The notes below the pieces were generated by a model that saw only the letters and a list, made by a program, of their open reading frames with translations, did no database searches and was not told the origin of the DNA. A stretch of DNA of 10,308 nucleotides from an uncultured Hyphomicrobiales bacterium (lineage in GTDB: Bacteria > Pseudomonadota > Alphaproteobacteria > Rhizobiales > Beijerinckiaceae). Where the stretch lies: assembly GCA_903932565.1 (NCBI GenBank), contig CAIZGQ010000831.1, forward strand, positions 1 through 10,308, given 5' to 3'. Made by a program: the position numbers and the translations under genes. How positions within the stretch are numbered: position 1 is the stretch's first letter; each line of letters starts with the position of its first letter. Of this stretch, positions 1 through 7,002 are shown one piece after another.

Positions 1-73
1 AGATTCTGGCGTTGTGCCGCTTCGTGCGTCCAACAAGCCCGACTGATCTTTCGTTCGTTTGCTAGCCGCCCTC

Positions 74-2365
74 TTATGACCCGCCGAGGGTGATGATCGT
101 CTCAGGCTCCATTTCGAGCTCGATACCGCTCTCGTCTTTCATCAACCGATCGTAGAATTTCTTGTAAGATCTCCCCAGTGGATGACGTCGCGCCGCGCGC
201 AGGAGGTCGCGTGCATTGGGGTCGTGGTTTGCGCACGCGTCCAGCGCCTTTTGATGCAGGTCGATGAAGGCATCAAAATCACCTGTCCGATCTTCCGGCC
301 CACCGTGCAAACAATAGACTTGCATGGCCTCCGCCTTGCCCTTCAGGCTGATCTTTCCAAGATCTACATACAGGAACTCAGGCGCTGCCTGCCTGATCGA
401 ATCCGAGACGGCAATCTGCACGCCGAAGTCTTTTGTGGCACTTTCCAGCCGCGCGGCCACGTTCACCGCGTCGCCCACAATCGAATAATCAAAACGCTGT
501 TCTGATCCCATATTGCCGACAAACACGTCGCCGGTGTTGAGGCCGATGCCAATGACGACGGGCACATGGGATGCGCCACGCGCCGCTGCGCGCGCTTGTG
601 CCTTGGCATCGATCAAAGGCACCGCATCGCGCATCTTCAGCGCTGCGCGACAGGCACAAGCTGGGTGATGGGGCACATCAAGCGGCGCATTCCAGAACGC
701 CATGAGGCCATCGCCAATATATTTGTCGATGGTGCCGCTTTCTGCGAGCACCAGATTCGTCAGTGGTGTGTGCAGGTCGTTCAAGAAAAGCACGACGTCT
801 TCGGGTCCCATGGTCTCCGACCGCGTCGTAAAATCCCGCGCATCGCAGAAGAGGATCGACATGTTGCGCGCCTCGCCACCCAGTTGCAGCGCGGACGGGT
901 TAGCGGCCAGACGCTCAACGATTGCGGGTGCGAGATAACGCGAAAACGCATGGCGGACCGTGCGCCGCTCCCGCTCCGTGCGGCGATAGGTTGAGATTGT
1001 CAGGAGGAGGAAAATCGCAATCCAGCTAAGCGCTGGAACGACCGGCTCAAACAGGAGATCGAGGGATTCGAAGGCAGACCAGCTCGCCGCCAGCGCGGAT
1101 GCGATAATTGCAAAAAGGCCAATGGCGGCGGGCAGGGGATGGGATTGGCGTGCGCCCCACGCGACCAGCAGGCCGACCAGAATCAGCACCACAGCTTCAA
1201 CGCCGGGCGCGTAGTCGGGCCGTGCGAGATTGGAGGCCGAGAGAATGTGCTCAATCACCTCGGCATGTGCATCGACGCCGGGCACGGCAACCCCCAACGG
1301 CGTGGCACGCAGATCGTTCAGGCCTGCCGCTGTCGCGCCAACCAAAACAATGCGTCCATCCAGGCTGTCTTTTGGAACCTCGCCTGCCAGCACTTTCCAG
1401 GCGGAGAAATGCCGCGCTGGCTGAAATCCGGCAAACCGCACACGGATCTCGCCGTCCGCTTCAGTTTGCATGATCGTCTCGCCGACACGTACAGCGACGA
1501 TGCCACTTTTTGTGCCGAGCCCGGTTTCGCCCGACGCGTTGCTCGCCTTGATCTGATAGGACGACGCACCAAACGCAAGTCGCAGCGCTTCCAGCGGCAA
1601 CGAGGGAATAAGCTGCGCATCAGGACCTGTGCCGAGTTTGAGAAACAACGGAGCCCGGCGCACCACGAGATCACCATCGGGCACATAATTGACACTACCA
1701 AGTCCGGCGGCTGCCTCTACCAATTGCGGCAATGGCAGAAGGGCTTTTTCATGGCCCGTGATAAAAGGCGCCGGGTTGTCACCAAGCGCCACGATGCCCC
1801 ACTTGGCGGAAACGGCGACGGCGCCGGTCTCGTTTCCCAACGACATGGCGAGCACCGTCGGGACGCGGGCAAAGGCCTTGGCCAGGGTGTCGTCGTCCAT
1901 CAAGCCGCGCGTTGCCAGCGCGGTGGCTAGCGCCTTGCGCTCAGGCACATCGGGCAGGCTTTGCAGCGCGCCGGCCACGGACTGGCGATCTTCTTCCGAG
2001 AAGATCACATCCCACGCGACGACCGCCGCGCCATTGTCGGCAAGCTTGTTGCTGAGTTGGGCAATGCGCGACCGTGGCCACGGCCATTGGCCAAGGCGGG
2101 CAAGTGACTCGTCGTCGATATCGACCACGCGAACCGGCAAATCTACTGACCACGTGCGCGGCGCGAGACGTTGGAACTGGTCAAAGACTTCGTTGCGCAG
2201 CCGCGCGGCCGGGCCGGTGTTGGCACCAATTGCAAAAAGCCCAATCGCAAGAGGCAAAAGGAGAAGCATGAGGTCGCTCAAGACCGACTGCCATGATGCC
2301 TTGCTCTTGCCCTTGCCGCCGCTCGTGCCTTTGCGTGTTCGATGCGCGGGCGCAGCAGCAGACAT
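74..2365 (-). CDS. CHASE2-domain membrane adenylate/guanylate cyclase (class III)
   Basis: A predicted 763-residue inner-membrane receptor cyclase that makes a cyclic nucleotide, probably cAMP, from NTP. Seen: a basic N-terminal tail, a membrane helix at about residues 29-48, a CHASE2-like extracytoplasmic sensor at about 55-370, three closely spaced hydrophobic segments at about 388-404, 411-430 and 437-458, then a cyclase catalytic domain at about 470-690. Metal-binding aspartates are D508 (in LFCDARDFT) and D552 (in DKYIGDGLMAFW). K548 is the expected purine-contacting lysine. N635 and R639 (in VGDAVNVAARLE) are the transition-state pair. Its purine partner appears to be S628, where Asp or Thr is usual, so ATP over GTP is inferred. 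The ATG at 2365 is chosen because the open frame beyond it runs through the exoIII gene and the membrane helix follows this Met at the right distance. No clear Shine-Dalgarno is visible and the exoIII stop lies 5 bases upstream, so translational coupling is likely. The ligand is unknown. Confidence 0.93.
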   Translation of the reverse strand: MSAAAPAHRTRKGTSGGKGKSKASWQSVLSDLMLLLLPLAIGLFAIGANTGPAARLRNEVFDQFQRLAPRTWSVDLPVRVVDIDDESLARLGQWPWPRSRIAQLSNKLADNGAAVVAWDVIFSEEDRQSVAGALQSLPDVPERKALATALATRGLMDDDTLAKAFARVPTVLAMSLGNETGAVAVSAKWGIVALGDNPAPFITGHEKALLPLPQLVEAAAGLGSVNYVPDGDLVVRRAPLFLKLGTGPDAQLIPSLPLEALRLAFGASSYQIKASNASGETGLGTKSGIVAVRVGETIMQTEADGEIRVRFAGFQPARHFSAWKVLAGEVPKDSLDGRIVLVGATAAGLNDLRATPLGVAVPGVDAHAEVIEHILSASNLARPDYAPGVEAVVLILVGLLVAWGARQSHPLPAAIGLFAIIASALAASWSAFESLDLLFEPVVPALSWIAIFLLLTISTYRRTERERRTVRHAFSRYLAPAIVERLAANPSALQLGGEARNMSILFCDARDFTTRSETMGPEDVVLFLNDLHTPLTNLVLAESGTIDKYIGDGLMAFWNAPLDVPHHPACACRAALKMRDAVPLIDAKAQARAAARGASHVPVVIGIGLNTGDVFVGNMGSEQRFDYSIVGDAVNVAARLESATKDFGVQIAVSDSIRQAAPEFLYVDLGKISLKGKAEAMQVYCLHGGPEDRTGDFDAFIDLHQKALDACANHDPNARDLLRAARRHPLGRSYKKFYDRLMKDESGIELEMEPETIITLGGS

Positions 2366-2370
2366 GGGCG

Positions 2371-3177
2371 TCAGGCCAGATCGATGCGAACGGGAACATG
2401 GTCCGAGGGCTTGTCCAACGCCCGCACGGATTTGTCGATCGAAGCTGATTGGAGTCGATTGGCCGCCTCCGGCGACAGCAGCAGATGATCGATGCGGATG
2501 CCGAAATTTTTCTGCCACGCGCCAGCCTGATAATCCCAGAAGGAATAAAGGTCGGCCGCATCGGTCGTGGCGCGCACCGCGTCCGTCAGTCCCAGTGCCA
2601 GCAGCTCGCGAAACTTCGCCCGCGTCTGCGGCAGGAAGAGCGCGTCCTGCGTCCACGCAGCCGGGTCTTTCGCGTCGCGCGGTTCCGGGATCACATTGTA
2701 ATCGCCAGCCAGGACCAGCGGTTCCTCGAACGTGAGGAGATGCCGGGCATGGGCGATCAGGCGATCCATGAAGCCAAGTTTGTAAGGGTATTTTTCGGTG
2801 GAGGGTGGATTGCCATTGGGCAGATAGATGGAGGCGACACGCACGACGCCGGTGCCGTGCTGCACAACAGCCTCGATATAGCGCGCCTGTTCATCGCTGG
2901 GGTCGCCGGGCAGCCCCTTTGTAACGTCCATGGGATGCTTGGAGAGGATCGCCACGCCGTTGAAGGTTTTCTGGCCCTGAATGGCGACGTTGTAGCCAGC
3001 AGCCTCAACTTCCATGCGCGGGAATGTATCTTCCTGACATTTGATTTCCTGCAGGCAGAGCACATCGGGCGATGTCTCCTTCAGGTAGTGCAGGAGATGT
3101 TCGGTCCGCTGGCGGACGGAATTGACGTTCCAGGTGGCGATGCGCACGCGTGTTTTTTCCAATGTCAGACTGGCCAC
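2371..3177 (-). CDS. xthA: Exodeoxyribonuclease III (AP endonuclease, ExoIII/Xth family)
   Basis: A cytoplasmic base-excision-repair enzyme that cleaves 5' to abasic sites and removes nucleotides from 3' ends of duplex DNA, using a divalent metal. At 268 residues it matches the usual length of about 260-270. All hallmark residues of the endonuclease/exonuclease/phosphatase fold are visible: N17 in ATWNVNS, the metal ligand E44 in LQEIKC, Y118 in YLPNG, D159 and N161 in AGDYNV, D230 in RIDHLL, and the catalytic D259-H260 in SDHVPV. The protein should be active. The start is uncertain: the GTG at 3177 gives the frame listed, but a second GTG at 3147 (residue 11) would give a MRIATWN-type N-terminus typical of the family, with GGAAAA about 10 bases upstream. 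It lies 52 bases after the acyltransferase and 5 bases before the cyclase, so it is probably co-transcribed with both. Confidence 0.95.
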   Translation of the reverse strand: MASLTLEKTRVRIATWNVNSVRQRTEHLLHYLKETSPDVLCLQEIKCQEDTFPRMEVEAAGYNVAIQGQKTFNGVAILSKHPMDVTKGLPGDPSDEQARYIEAVVQHGTGVVRVASIYLPNGNPPSTEKYPYKLGFMDRLIAHARHLLTFEEPLVLAGDYNVIPEPRDAKDPAAWTQDALFLPQTRAKFRELLALGLTDAVRATTDAADLYSFWDYQAGAWQKNFGIRIDHLLLSPEAANRLQSASIDKSVRALDKPSDHVPVRIDLA

Positions 3178-3229
3178 AGCCTATCCGAATTGTTGCGCCG
3201 CCAGAAGGCCTGCTTGGGCGTGGAACCGC

Positions 3230-4105
3230 TCAGTCCCAGCGTTTATGGGCCCACATCCACTGGCCCGGCTCGGCGCGGATCCAGTCCTCGAATTTTTTCT
3301 GAATGGCGGCCGTGGCCGCAACAATATCTGCCTCGGCATCGCGGGTGCGTGGCACCTCGATCCGCTCGATCACGCCGTTAAAGTGCACGTCGGGCAGACG
3401 CGTGACATGGCCAACGAGCAACGGCACATCCAGCGTGCGGGCAAGCAGGGCCGGAAACTTGGTCGACAGAACCTGCTCGCCAAAGAAGGGCACGCGGACA
3501 CCCGTCCTGTCGCGCAAATCCGCAAGGATCGCCACCGATCCTCCGTCGCGAATGTGACGCAGCAGGCTGCGGGCCGTGCCAGTCTCCTTGGCAAAGAGCC
3601 CGCCGGGGTAAAGCGGCGCGCGCATGTCCCGGACGTGCTGGTCCACCAGCGGATTGGTGATGTGTTGGTAGACGCCGGACGGCCGCAGCCCGATCCGCGT
3701 CATGGCCGAGGCTGCGATTTCCCAGTTGGCGAGATGGGGCGCACAGACGACGAAGCCGCGCCCGCGCGCCCGCGCCACTTGCGTCCGCCAAAACGGTTCA
3801 TCCGCCAGCTGAAACCGGTCTTGCGTGATCTCGGCCAGGTGGAAACTTTCGCCAAAGACGCGGCCGAGCACCTCCCACATCTCAAGCGCAATCTCGATAC
3901 GGCGCGCCTCTGTCAGCTCCGGCATGGCGCGCGACAGATGCGTTAACGCGCGGGCATGACGGCTCAGTTTTGGCGCAACGGCACGCCACATGGCACCGCT
4001 GAGCGCGGAGGCGCGCTCCACCGTCAGGGACCGAAAGAGAGTCTCAGCGGTTCGGAAGCCAGCATATTCGAGCTTGTGACGAAGGGGGCGGGGCAGGGTC
4101 AGCAT
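3230..4105 (-). CDS. LpxL/HtrB-family lipid A (lauroyl-type) acyltransferase
   Basis: A predicted 291-residue inner-membrane-associated acyltransferase of the LpxL/HtrB/LpxM family, which moves a secondary acyl chain from acyl-ACP to a lipid A precursor. Seen: the HX4E catalytic motif at H124-E129 (PHLANWEI), the block LRDRTGVRVPFFG at about 197-209 that corresponds to the family's D-G-VPFFG region, and the typical C-terminal signature PGQWMWAHKRW at 280-290. Length is close to the roughly 300-residue norm. The ATG at 4105 is preferred. A TTG at 4156 would add 17 residues that look unlike the family, but neither start has a strong Shine-Dalgarno. The gene lies 75 bases downstream of the FAD monooxygenase and 52 bases upstream of exoIII. 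Chain length and the exact acceptor cannot be read from the sequence, and other lysophospholipid acyltransferases share the fold. Confidence 0.88.
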   Translation of the reverse strand: MLTLPRPLRHKLEYAGFRTAETLFRSLTVERASALSGAMWRAVAPKLSRHARALTHLSRAMPELTEARRIEIALEMWEVLGRVFGESFHLAEITQDRFQLADEPFWRTQVARARGRGFVVCAPHLANWEIAASAMTRIGLRPSGVYQHITNPLVDQHVRDMRAPLYPGGLFAKETGTARSLLRHIRDGGSVAILADLRDRTGVRVPFFGEQVLSTKFPALLARTLDVPLLVGHVTRLPDVHFNGVIERIEVPRTRDAEADIVAATAAIQKKFEDWIRAEPGQWMWAHKRWD

Positions 4106-4180
4106 GAAATCTTGGTGCAGCGCGGCACGACCGCCGGGCCCACTCCATGGCGGCAAGAGCTGGCAGCGTCAAGTCTTGCC

Positions 4181-5410
4181 CTAGGCTGCCGCAACACTAT
4201 CCGACGCGCCCCGCATGAGGCGGGGAATGGGTCCCTGCAGTTTGCCATCGGGCATGATTCCTTGCCGCATGGCGAGGCGGCGCAGCGGGCCGATGGAGGC
4301 CAGCGCCATCAGACCCATGCCGCGCAGGGCATCCATCATGGGCGAATGGTCGAGAAGGGCGCGGTTCAACGTATCGACGCCGACTGTCCGTGTATCAATG
4401 TCGGCCCGCCGCCGCGCGGCATAGGTTGCCAGACCCTGCGGCGCGCCGGGGTCGCTGGCGCGTTCCAGACAATCCACAAGATGCGCCACGTCACGCAGCC
4501 CGAGGTTCAGGCCCTGCGCGCCGATGGGTGGAAAGCCGTGGGCCGCATCGCCCACCAATGCCAATCGCGTGGCAGTGAGGGCGGCAACGCGCATGCTGCT
4601 CATGGGATAAAGGCCGCGATCGCTGTCGACCGTCATCGTACCAACCAGAGAGTGCAACTGGCGCTCGATTTCCAGCGCGAGCGCCGCATCGCTTAGGGCA
4701 TGGCGGCGACGCGCCTCGCGCGGCGACATCATCCAGACAAGACTTGCGCGGTGTGGCTTGCCGGGCTGGCTTGGCAGCGGCACGAGCGTGCAGGGGCCGG
4801 CGCGGGTGTGGAATTCGGTCGAGACGTTTTCGTGGGCGCGCGTATGGGTGGTCAACAGCGTCAGAGCGGTCTGCGCATAAGGCGTTGTCTTGACCGAAAT
4901 CCCGGCTGCGGCCCGGGCGGGTGACATCCGGCCATCTGCGGCAACCAGAAGAAGCCCCTGAAGAACCTCGCCAGATTTTGTCGTGATTTCAACGGATTCT
5001 TCGGAATACTTGAAGTCTGATATGAGGTCTTCGATTAGGGATATGTTCGGCATATCGCGGGCAGCGGCGGCAAGCTCAGCGATGAGCACCGCATTCTCGA
5101 TGTTCTTGCCAAACGCGGGCAGACCAACCTCCGTGGCGACGAAGTCCACCGGCGGCGTGCGCAGCAGCGACCCCGTGTCGTCCACAAGCCGCATGACGTT
5201 CAACGGGCAGCAATGGGGTTCCAGGCGCGGGCCAAGACCCAGCGCCTGAATGAGGCGGAGCGATCCATCCATCAGCGCCACGGTGCGGCCGGTGTTGGCG
5301 GTGTCGAGCTTTCCGACAATGCCCACGCTGCGCCCCTCGCGTGCGAGCGCGATGGCTGTGGTCAGGCCAGTTGCGCCGGCACCGGCGACCAGAACATCAA
5401 AGGATTGCAT
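4181..5410 (-). CDS. UbiH/UbiF/VisC/Coq6-family FAD-dependent hydroxylase
   Basis: A predicted 409-residue flavoprotein monooxygenase, most likely hydroxylating the aromatic ring of a ubiquinone precursor with NAD(P)H and O2. Seen: the N-terminal dinucleotide-binding GAGATG at 10-15 within a beta-alpha-beta start (FDVLVAGAGATGLTTAIAL), the second FAD/NAD(P)H motif ADGRMSPAR at 158-166, and the third motif LVGDAAHGFPPIGAQG at 285-300 followed by LNLGLRDV, which is typical of the UbiH group. Length is normal for the family (about 390-420). The ATG at 5410 is chosen over the in-frame ATG at 5434, because a GGGAG ribosome site sits 6 bases upstream of it and the Rossmann strand begins directly after. 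Which ring position it modifies (UbiH, UbiF, UbiI or the alphaproteobacterial UbiL role) cannot be decided, and no other ubi gene is in view. It is the first gene of the minus-strand cluster. Confidence 0.88.
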   Translation of the reverse strand: MQSFDVLVAGAGATGLTTAIALAREGRSVGIVGKLDTANTGRTVALMDGSLRLIQALGLGPRLEPHCCPLNVMRLVDDTGSLLRTPPVDFVATEVGLPAFGKNIENAVLIAELAAAARDMPNISLIEDLISDFKYSEESVEITTKSGEVLQGLLLVAADGRMSPARAAAGISVKTTPYAQTALTLLTTHTRAHENVSTEFHTRAGPCTLVPLPSQPGKPHRASLVWMMSPREARRRHALSDAALALEIERQLHSLVGTMTVDSDRGLYPMSSMRVAALTATRLALVGDAAHGFPPIGAQGLNLGLRDVAHLVDCLERASDPGAPQGLATYAARRRADIDTRTVGVDTLNRALLDHSPMMDALRGMGLMALASIGPLRRLAMRQGIMPDGKLQGPIPRLMRGASDSVAAA

Positions 5411-5701
5411 GGAAAACTCCCGCGGATCCTCCATGATGTAGCGCTATTGGCGTGGCGTCGCCATGCCCCAAGACGCCCGGGCCTTGCGTCATTTTGCAAC
5501 GCCTTGAGCAACAGACCTGCGGCGCACAATTACCTTTCGTGACGGCGTGTCCCACGATGCGGGTTTTGTCATCTCTTGCGTGGACGGGGCCGCTCCGATA
5601 CGCTGCGAGAACTCAGAAAGCCTTTGCGGTGCAGGCGCTTTCTTGTGTTTGGCACCGGGCCAGTCCTGCCGCAAGGATCGCCCCGAACAACGAGACCACC
5701 C
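5411..5701. other. Divergent intergenic spacer between the UbiH-type and VOC genes
   Basis: A 291-base spacer between two genes transcribed away from each other, so it must carry at least one promoter for each side. I could not identify a convincing -35/-10 pair, operator palindrome or structured leader. Open frames crossing it on the plus strand (for instance upstream of the VOC start) have no ribosome site or family-like content and are judged non-coding. Confidence 0.5.
5417..5421 (-). promoter_or_regulatory. Ribosome binding site deciding the start of the UbiH-type gene
   Basis: On the minus strand GGGAG lies 6 bases before the ATG at 5410. The alternative ATG at 5434 has no comparable purine run, so this site favours the shorter protein. 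Confidence 0.6.
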
Positions 5702-6109
5702 ATGGCCCTCAACAAGCTCGATCATTATTCCATCCGCACCACGGACGTTCCGGCAACGCAGTCGTTTTACGAAAAGAACCTGTCGCTGCAGGTGGGTCCT
5801 CGCCCGCAATTCCCGTTTCCCGGATGCTGGCTCTACAATGGGTCGCAGGCTGTGGTGCACGTGATCGGCATCGATCCGAATGATGCCGCGGGCCTGAAGG
5901 ATTATCTGGGCGATCGCGCGGCCGAGGGGCCGGGTTCCGGCAATCTCGACCACATCGCGTTCACAGCCGACAATCTTCCCGCCATGCGCTCGCATTTCAA
6001 GGAAACCGGCGTCGAGTTTCGCGAGCGGCATGTGCCCGGCATGGCACTCGATCAAATCTTCCTGACCGACCCCAATGGCATCGTGATCGAATTGAACTTC
6101 GCCGCCTGA
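5702..6109 (+). CDS. VOC-superfamily (glyoxalase/dioxygenase fold) protein
   Basis: A predicted 135-residue cytoplasmic metalloenzyme-fold protein made of two beta-alpha-beta-beta-beta modules (about 4-56 and 80-134), the single-domain length of the vicinal-oxygen-chelate family. Seen: the first module opens with LDHYSIRTTDVPATQSFYEK and the second with LDHIAFTADNLPAMRSHFKE. Candidate metal ligands sit at the standard strand positions: H8, H53 (VVHVIG), H84 and E130 (IVIELNF). The C-terminal DPNGIVIELNF is a strong VOC signature. The ATG at 5702 is chosen because the first beta strand begins right after it and the longer frame upstream is not family-like. The only ribosome signal is a weak purine run about 8-12 bases before it. 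Substrate is unknown: glyoxalase I-like, dioxygenase-like or resistance-type roles all remain possible. It stands alone and ends in a strong terminator. Confidence 0.88.
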   Translation: MALNKLDHYSIRTTDVPATQSFYEKNLSLQVGPRPQFPFPGCWLYNGSQAVVHVIGIDPNDAAGLKDYLGDRAAEGPGSGNLDHIAFTADNLPAMRSHFKETGVEFRERHVPGMALDQIFLTDPNGIVIELNFAA

Positions 6110-6131
6110 GGCGATGCGGCGGGCTCAAGGC

Positions 6132-6164
6132 AAAAAGGCCCACCAAATGGTGGGCCTTTTTTTT
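6132..6164. terminator. Bidirectional rho-independent terminator after the VOC gene
   Basis: A perfect 8-bp GC-rich stem, GGCCCACC at 6137-6144 and GGTGGGCC at 6149-6156, closes an AAAT loop. It is preceded by five A (6132-6136) and followed by eight T (6157-6164). It lies 22 bases after the VOC stop. The A-run supplies a T-run on the opposite strand, so it can also end transcripts from the minus-strand gene that stops at 6197. Confidence 0.92.
6149..6162 (+). repeat. 14-bp direct repeat, left copy (terminator right arm)
   Basis: GGTGGGCCTTTTTT, identical to 6971-6984. This copy is the right arm and T-tract of the terminator after the VOC gene. The bases immediately outside the repeat differ between the two copies on both sides. 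Confidence 0.85.
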
Positions 6165-6196
6165 GGTTTGACTGCTGTGGGGAATGCCAGGCGCGA

Positions 6197-6664
6197 TCAG
6201 AATTTTCGGCTGGTCGCGACATATTCGGATAGCATTCCGAATGGAATCTTACGTCTCGTCGGCACTGCTTTCGCCTTCGAATATGCGCTTTCGACGAACA
6301 ATCGCATTCGATAGCTGGCCGCTCCGCTGGCGATAGTCTTGACGTGGAAGAACACGTAGAAATAGTCCTTATCCACCGTAGTACGGAAAACATTGTAGTT
6401 TGGCGTCTCGAAGCACACGCCAACCGAGGTTGTCGGTTTAGCGATCAAACCATCAATGATGGCCGGTAGATCAAGTGACGTGCGATGGCGGGTCGGACAA
6501 AACACCCGTTCAACGCCGTGGTGGTCTGCCACCATGTAACTGCCTACGGCCTTCTGAAGCCCCGCATCAGAATAACAATGGTTGCTGTAATTCACCTCGT
6601 AGTGAAAGCGTATGACTCTCTTATCGCGTAACGACCAATCGAAATTGTGATTTGTGCTGGTCAT
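6197..6664 (-). CDS. Hypothetical protein, His/Cys-rich N-terminal half, orphan accessory gene
   Basis: I do not recognise this 155-residue protein. It has no signal peptide or membrane segment and looks like a soluble mixed alpha/beta protein. The first half is rich in His and Cys (H6, H21, H29-C30 in NYSNHCYS, H48-H49, C56, H60), which could bind a metal. The second half has alternating hydrophobic strands (DYFYVFFHVKT, YRMRLFVESAY) and a basic tail ending TSRKF. The ATG at 6664 is chosen. The frame is open to a TTG at 6760, but that extension would begin inside a terminator-like hairpin. No strong Shine-Dalgarno precedes the ATG, which lowers confidence. Codon use includes many A/T-ending codons and is less GC-biased than the flanking genes, consistent with acquisition by transfer. 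It converges on the VOC gene and shares the terminator at 6132-6164. Function is unknown. Confidence 0.6.
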   Translation of the reverse strand: MTSTNHNFDWSLRDKRVIRFHYEVNYSNHCYSDAGLQKAVGSYMVADHHGVERVFCPTRHRTSLDLPAIIDGLIAKPTTSVGVCFETPNYNVFRTTVDKDYFYVFFHVKTIASGAASYRMRLFVESAYSKAKAVPTRRKIPFGMLSEYVATSRKF

Positions 6665-6733
6665 ATGAGAGAGCGAATAAACTGCTCCGCAATGGATGAT
6701 CTCAGCTGGATGGATCAAACGCGTCACGTAATG

Positions 6734-6758
6734 AAAAGGGCGACCCAATGGGCCGCCC
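6734..6758 (-). terminator. Minus-strand rho-independent terminator-like hairpin
   Basis: 6738-6758 folds into a near-perfect hairpin: GGGCG pairs with CGCCC, one A-C mismatch follows, then CCCA pairs with TGGG. On the minus strand it is followed by TTTT (6737-6734). It lies upstream of the orphan gene and downstream of livF, so it could stop read-through from the liv operon. The T-tract is short, so strength is uncertain. Confidence 0.55.
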
Positions 6759-6814
6759 AAAAGAGTTCTCGACTAACCAAGTCCTTTTCAGAACCCACAG
6801 CCATAAGCAAGTGA

Positions 6815-6832
6815 CTGGATCGTCAGATCCAG
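6815..6832. repeat. Perfect 7-bp inverted repeat
   Basis: CTGGATC (6815-6821), loop GTCA, GATCCAG (6826-6832). The right arm can alternatively pair as GATCC-AGC-GGATC (6826-6838), so two mutually exclusive hairpins are possible. No T-tract follows on either strand, so this is not a terminator. Role unknown. Confidence 0.5.
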
Positions 6833-6906
6833 CGGATCAGCACTGTCGGCGCAACCCTCAGTCGATCTGTTACTGATTGGTGTTAAGTACCACAAAGCCG
6901 AGAAAA

Positions 6907-6939
6907 AGCAAGCATGAAGCAAGCATGAAGCAAGCGAGG
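6907..6939. repeat. 11-bp tandem repeat, three units
   Basis: Two exact copies of AGCAAGCATGA (6907-6917 and 6918-6928) are followed by a third that keeps AGCAAGC but ends GAGG (6929-6939). The array lies in non-coding DNA about 32 bases inside the right-hand copy of the 14-bp direct repeat. Confidence 0.8.
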
Positions 6940-6970
6940 CAGGCCGGATTGCGCCACGGCTAAAACAACA

Positions 6971-6984
6971 GGTGGGCCTTTTTT
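6971..6984 (+). repeat. 14-bp direct repeat, right copy
   Basis: GGTGGGCCTTTTTT, identical to 6149-6162. Here it has no complementary left arm, so it is not a functional hairpin terminator. It lies 18 bases from the livF stop codon and looks like an orphan half of the VOC-side terminator. Confidence 0.85.
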
Positions 6985-7002
6985 GTGAACCGGATTTCAA
7001 GT

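Larger units (their letters stand above)
6163..6984. mobile_element. Possible small inserted segment bounded by 14-bp direct repeats
   Basis: The segment separates two convergent genes (VOC and livF), is visibly less GC-rich than its neighbours, holds an unrecognised gene, and is bounded by two identical copies of GGTGGGCCTTTTTT. If 822 bases are removed so that one repeat copy is left, the VOC terminator runs directly into the livF 3' end. That is the expected ancestral layout. No transposase, integrase or terminal inverted repeats are visible, so the mechanism is unknown: it could be a non-autonomous element, a decayed island, or slippage or recombination at the terminator. Insertion is inferred, not shown. 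Confidence 0.35.
6665..7002. other. Gene-free stretch with repeats and hairpins between livF and the orphan gene
   Basis: A 338-base stretch without a gene I can support. It contains, from low to high coordinate, the terminator-like hairpin at 6734-6758, a perfect hairpin at 6815-6832, an 11-bp tandem repeat at 6907-6939 and the right copy of the 14-bp direct repeat. A minus-strand frame is open from the livF 3' end to a stop at 6788, but it lacks an ATG or ribosome site and has no recognisable content. It may be chance or the tail of a decayed gene. No tRNA or known RNA was recognised. Confidence 0.5.

Noticed and set aside
1..73. A possible gene or terminator after the cyclase stop.
   Set aside because: Only 73 bases are visible. 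There is no clear stem-loop with a T-tract and no coding signal.
2366..2656. A 97-residue N-terminal extension of the cyclase.
   Set aside because: It lies entirely in the exoIII coding region, is low-complexity, and precedes the natural start before the first membrane helix (ATG at 2365).
1689..2735. Long plus-strand open frame antisense to the cyclase and exoIII, with other long antisense frames such as 2449-3381 and 6985-8178.
   Set aside because: The minus-strand frames carry complete family motifs (cyclase, ExoIII, LivF/LivG). The antisense translations are rich in Arg, Pro and Ala with no recognisable domain, as expected for frames opposite GC-rich genes.
5576..5701. A 42-residue extension of the VOC protein upstream of 5702.
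   Set aside because: The extension is Arg-rich and unlike VOC proteins. The first VOC strand starts directly after the ATG at 5702.
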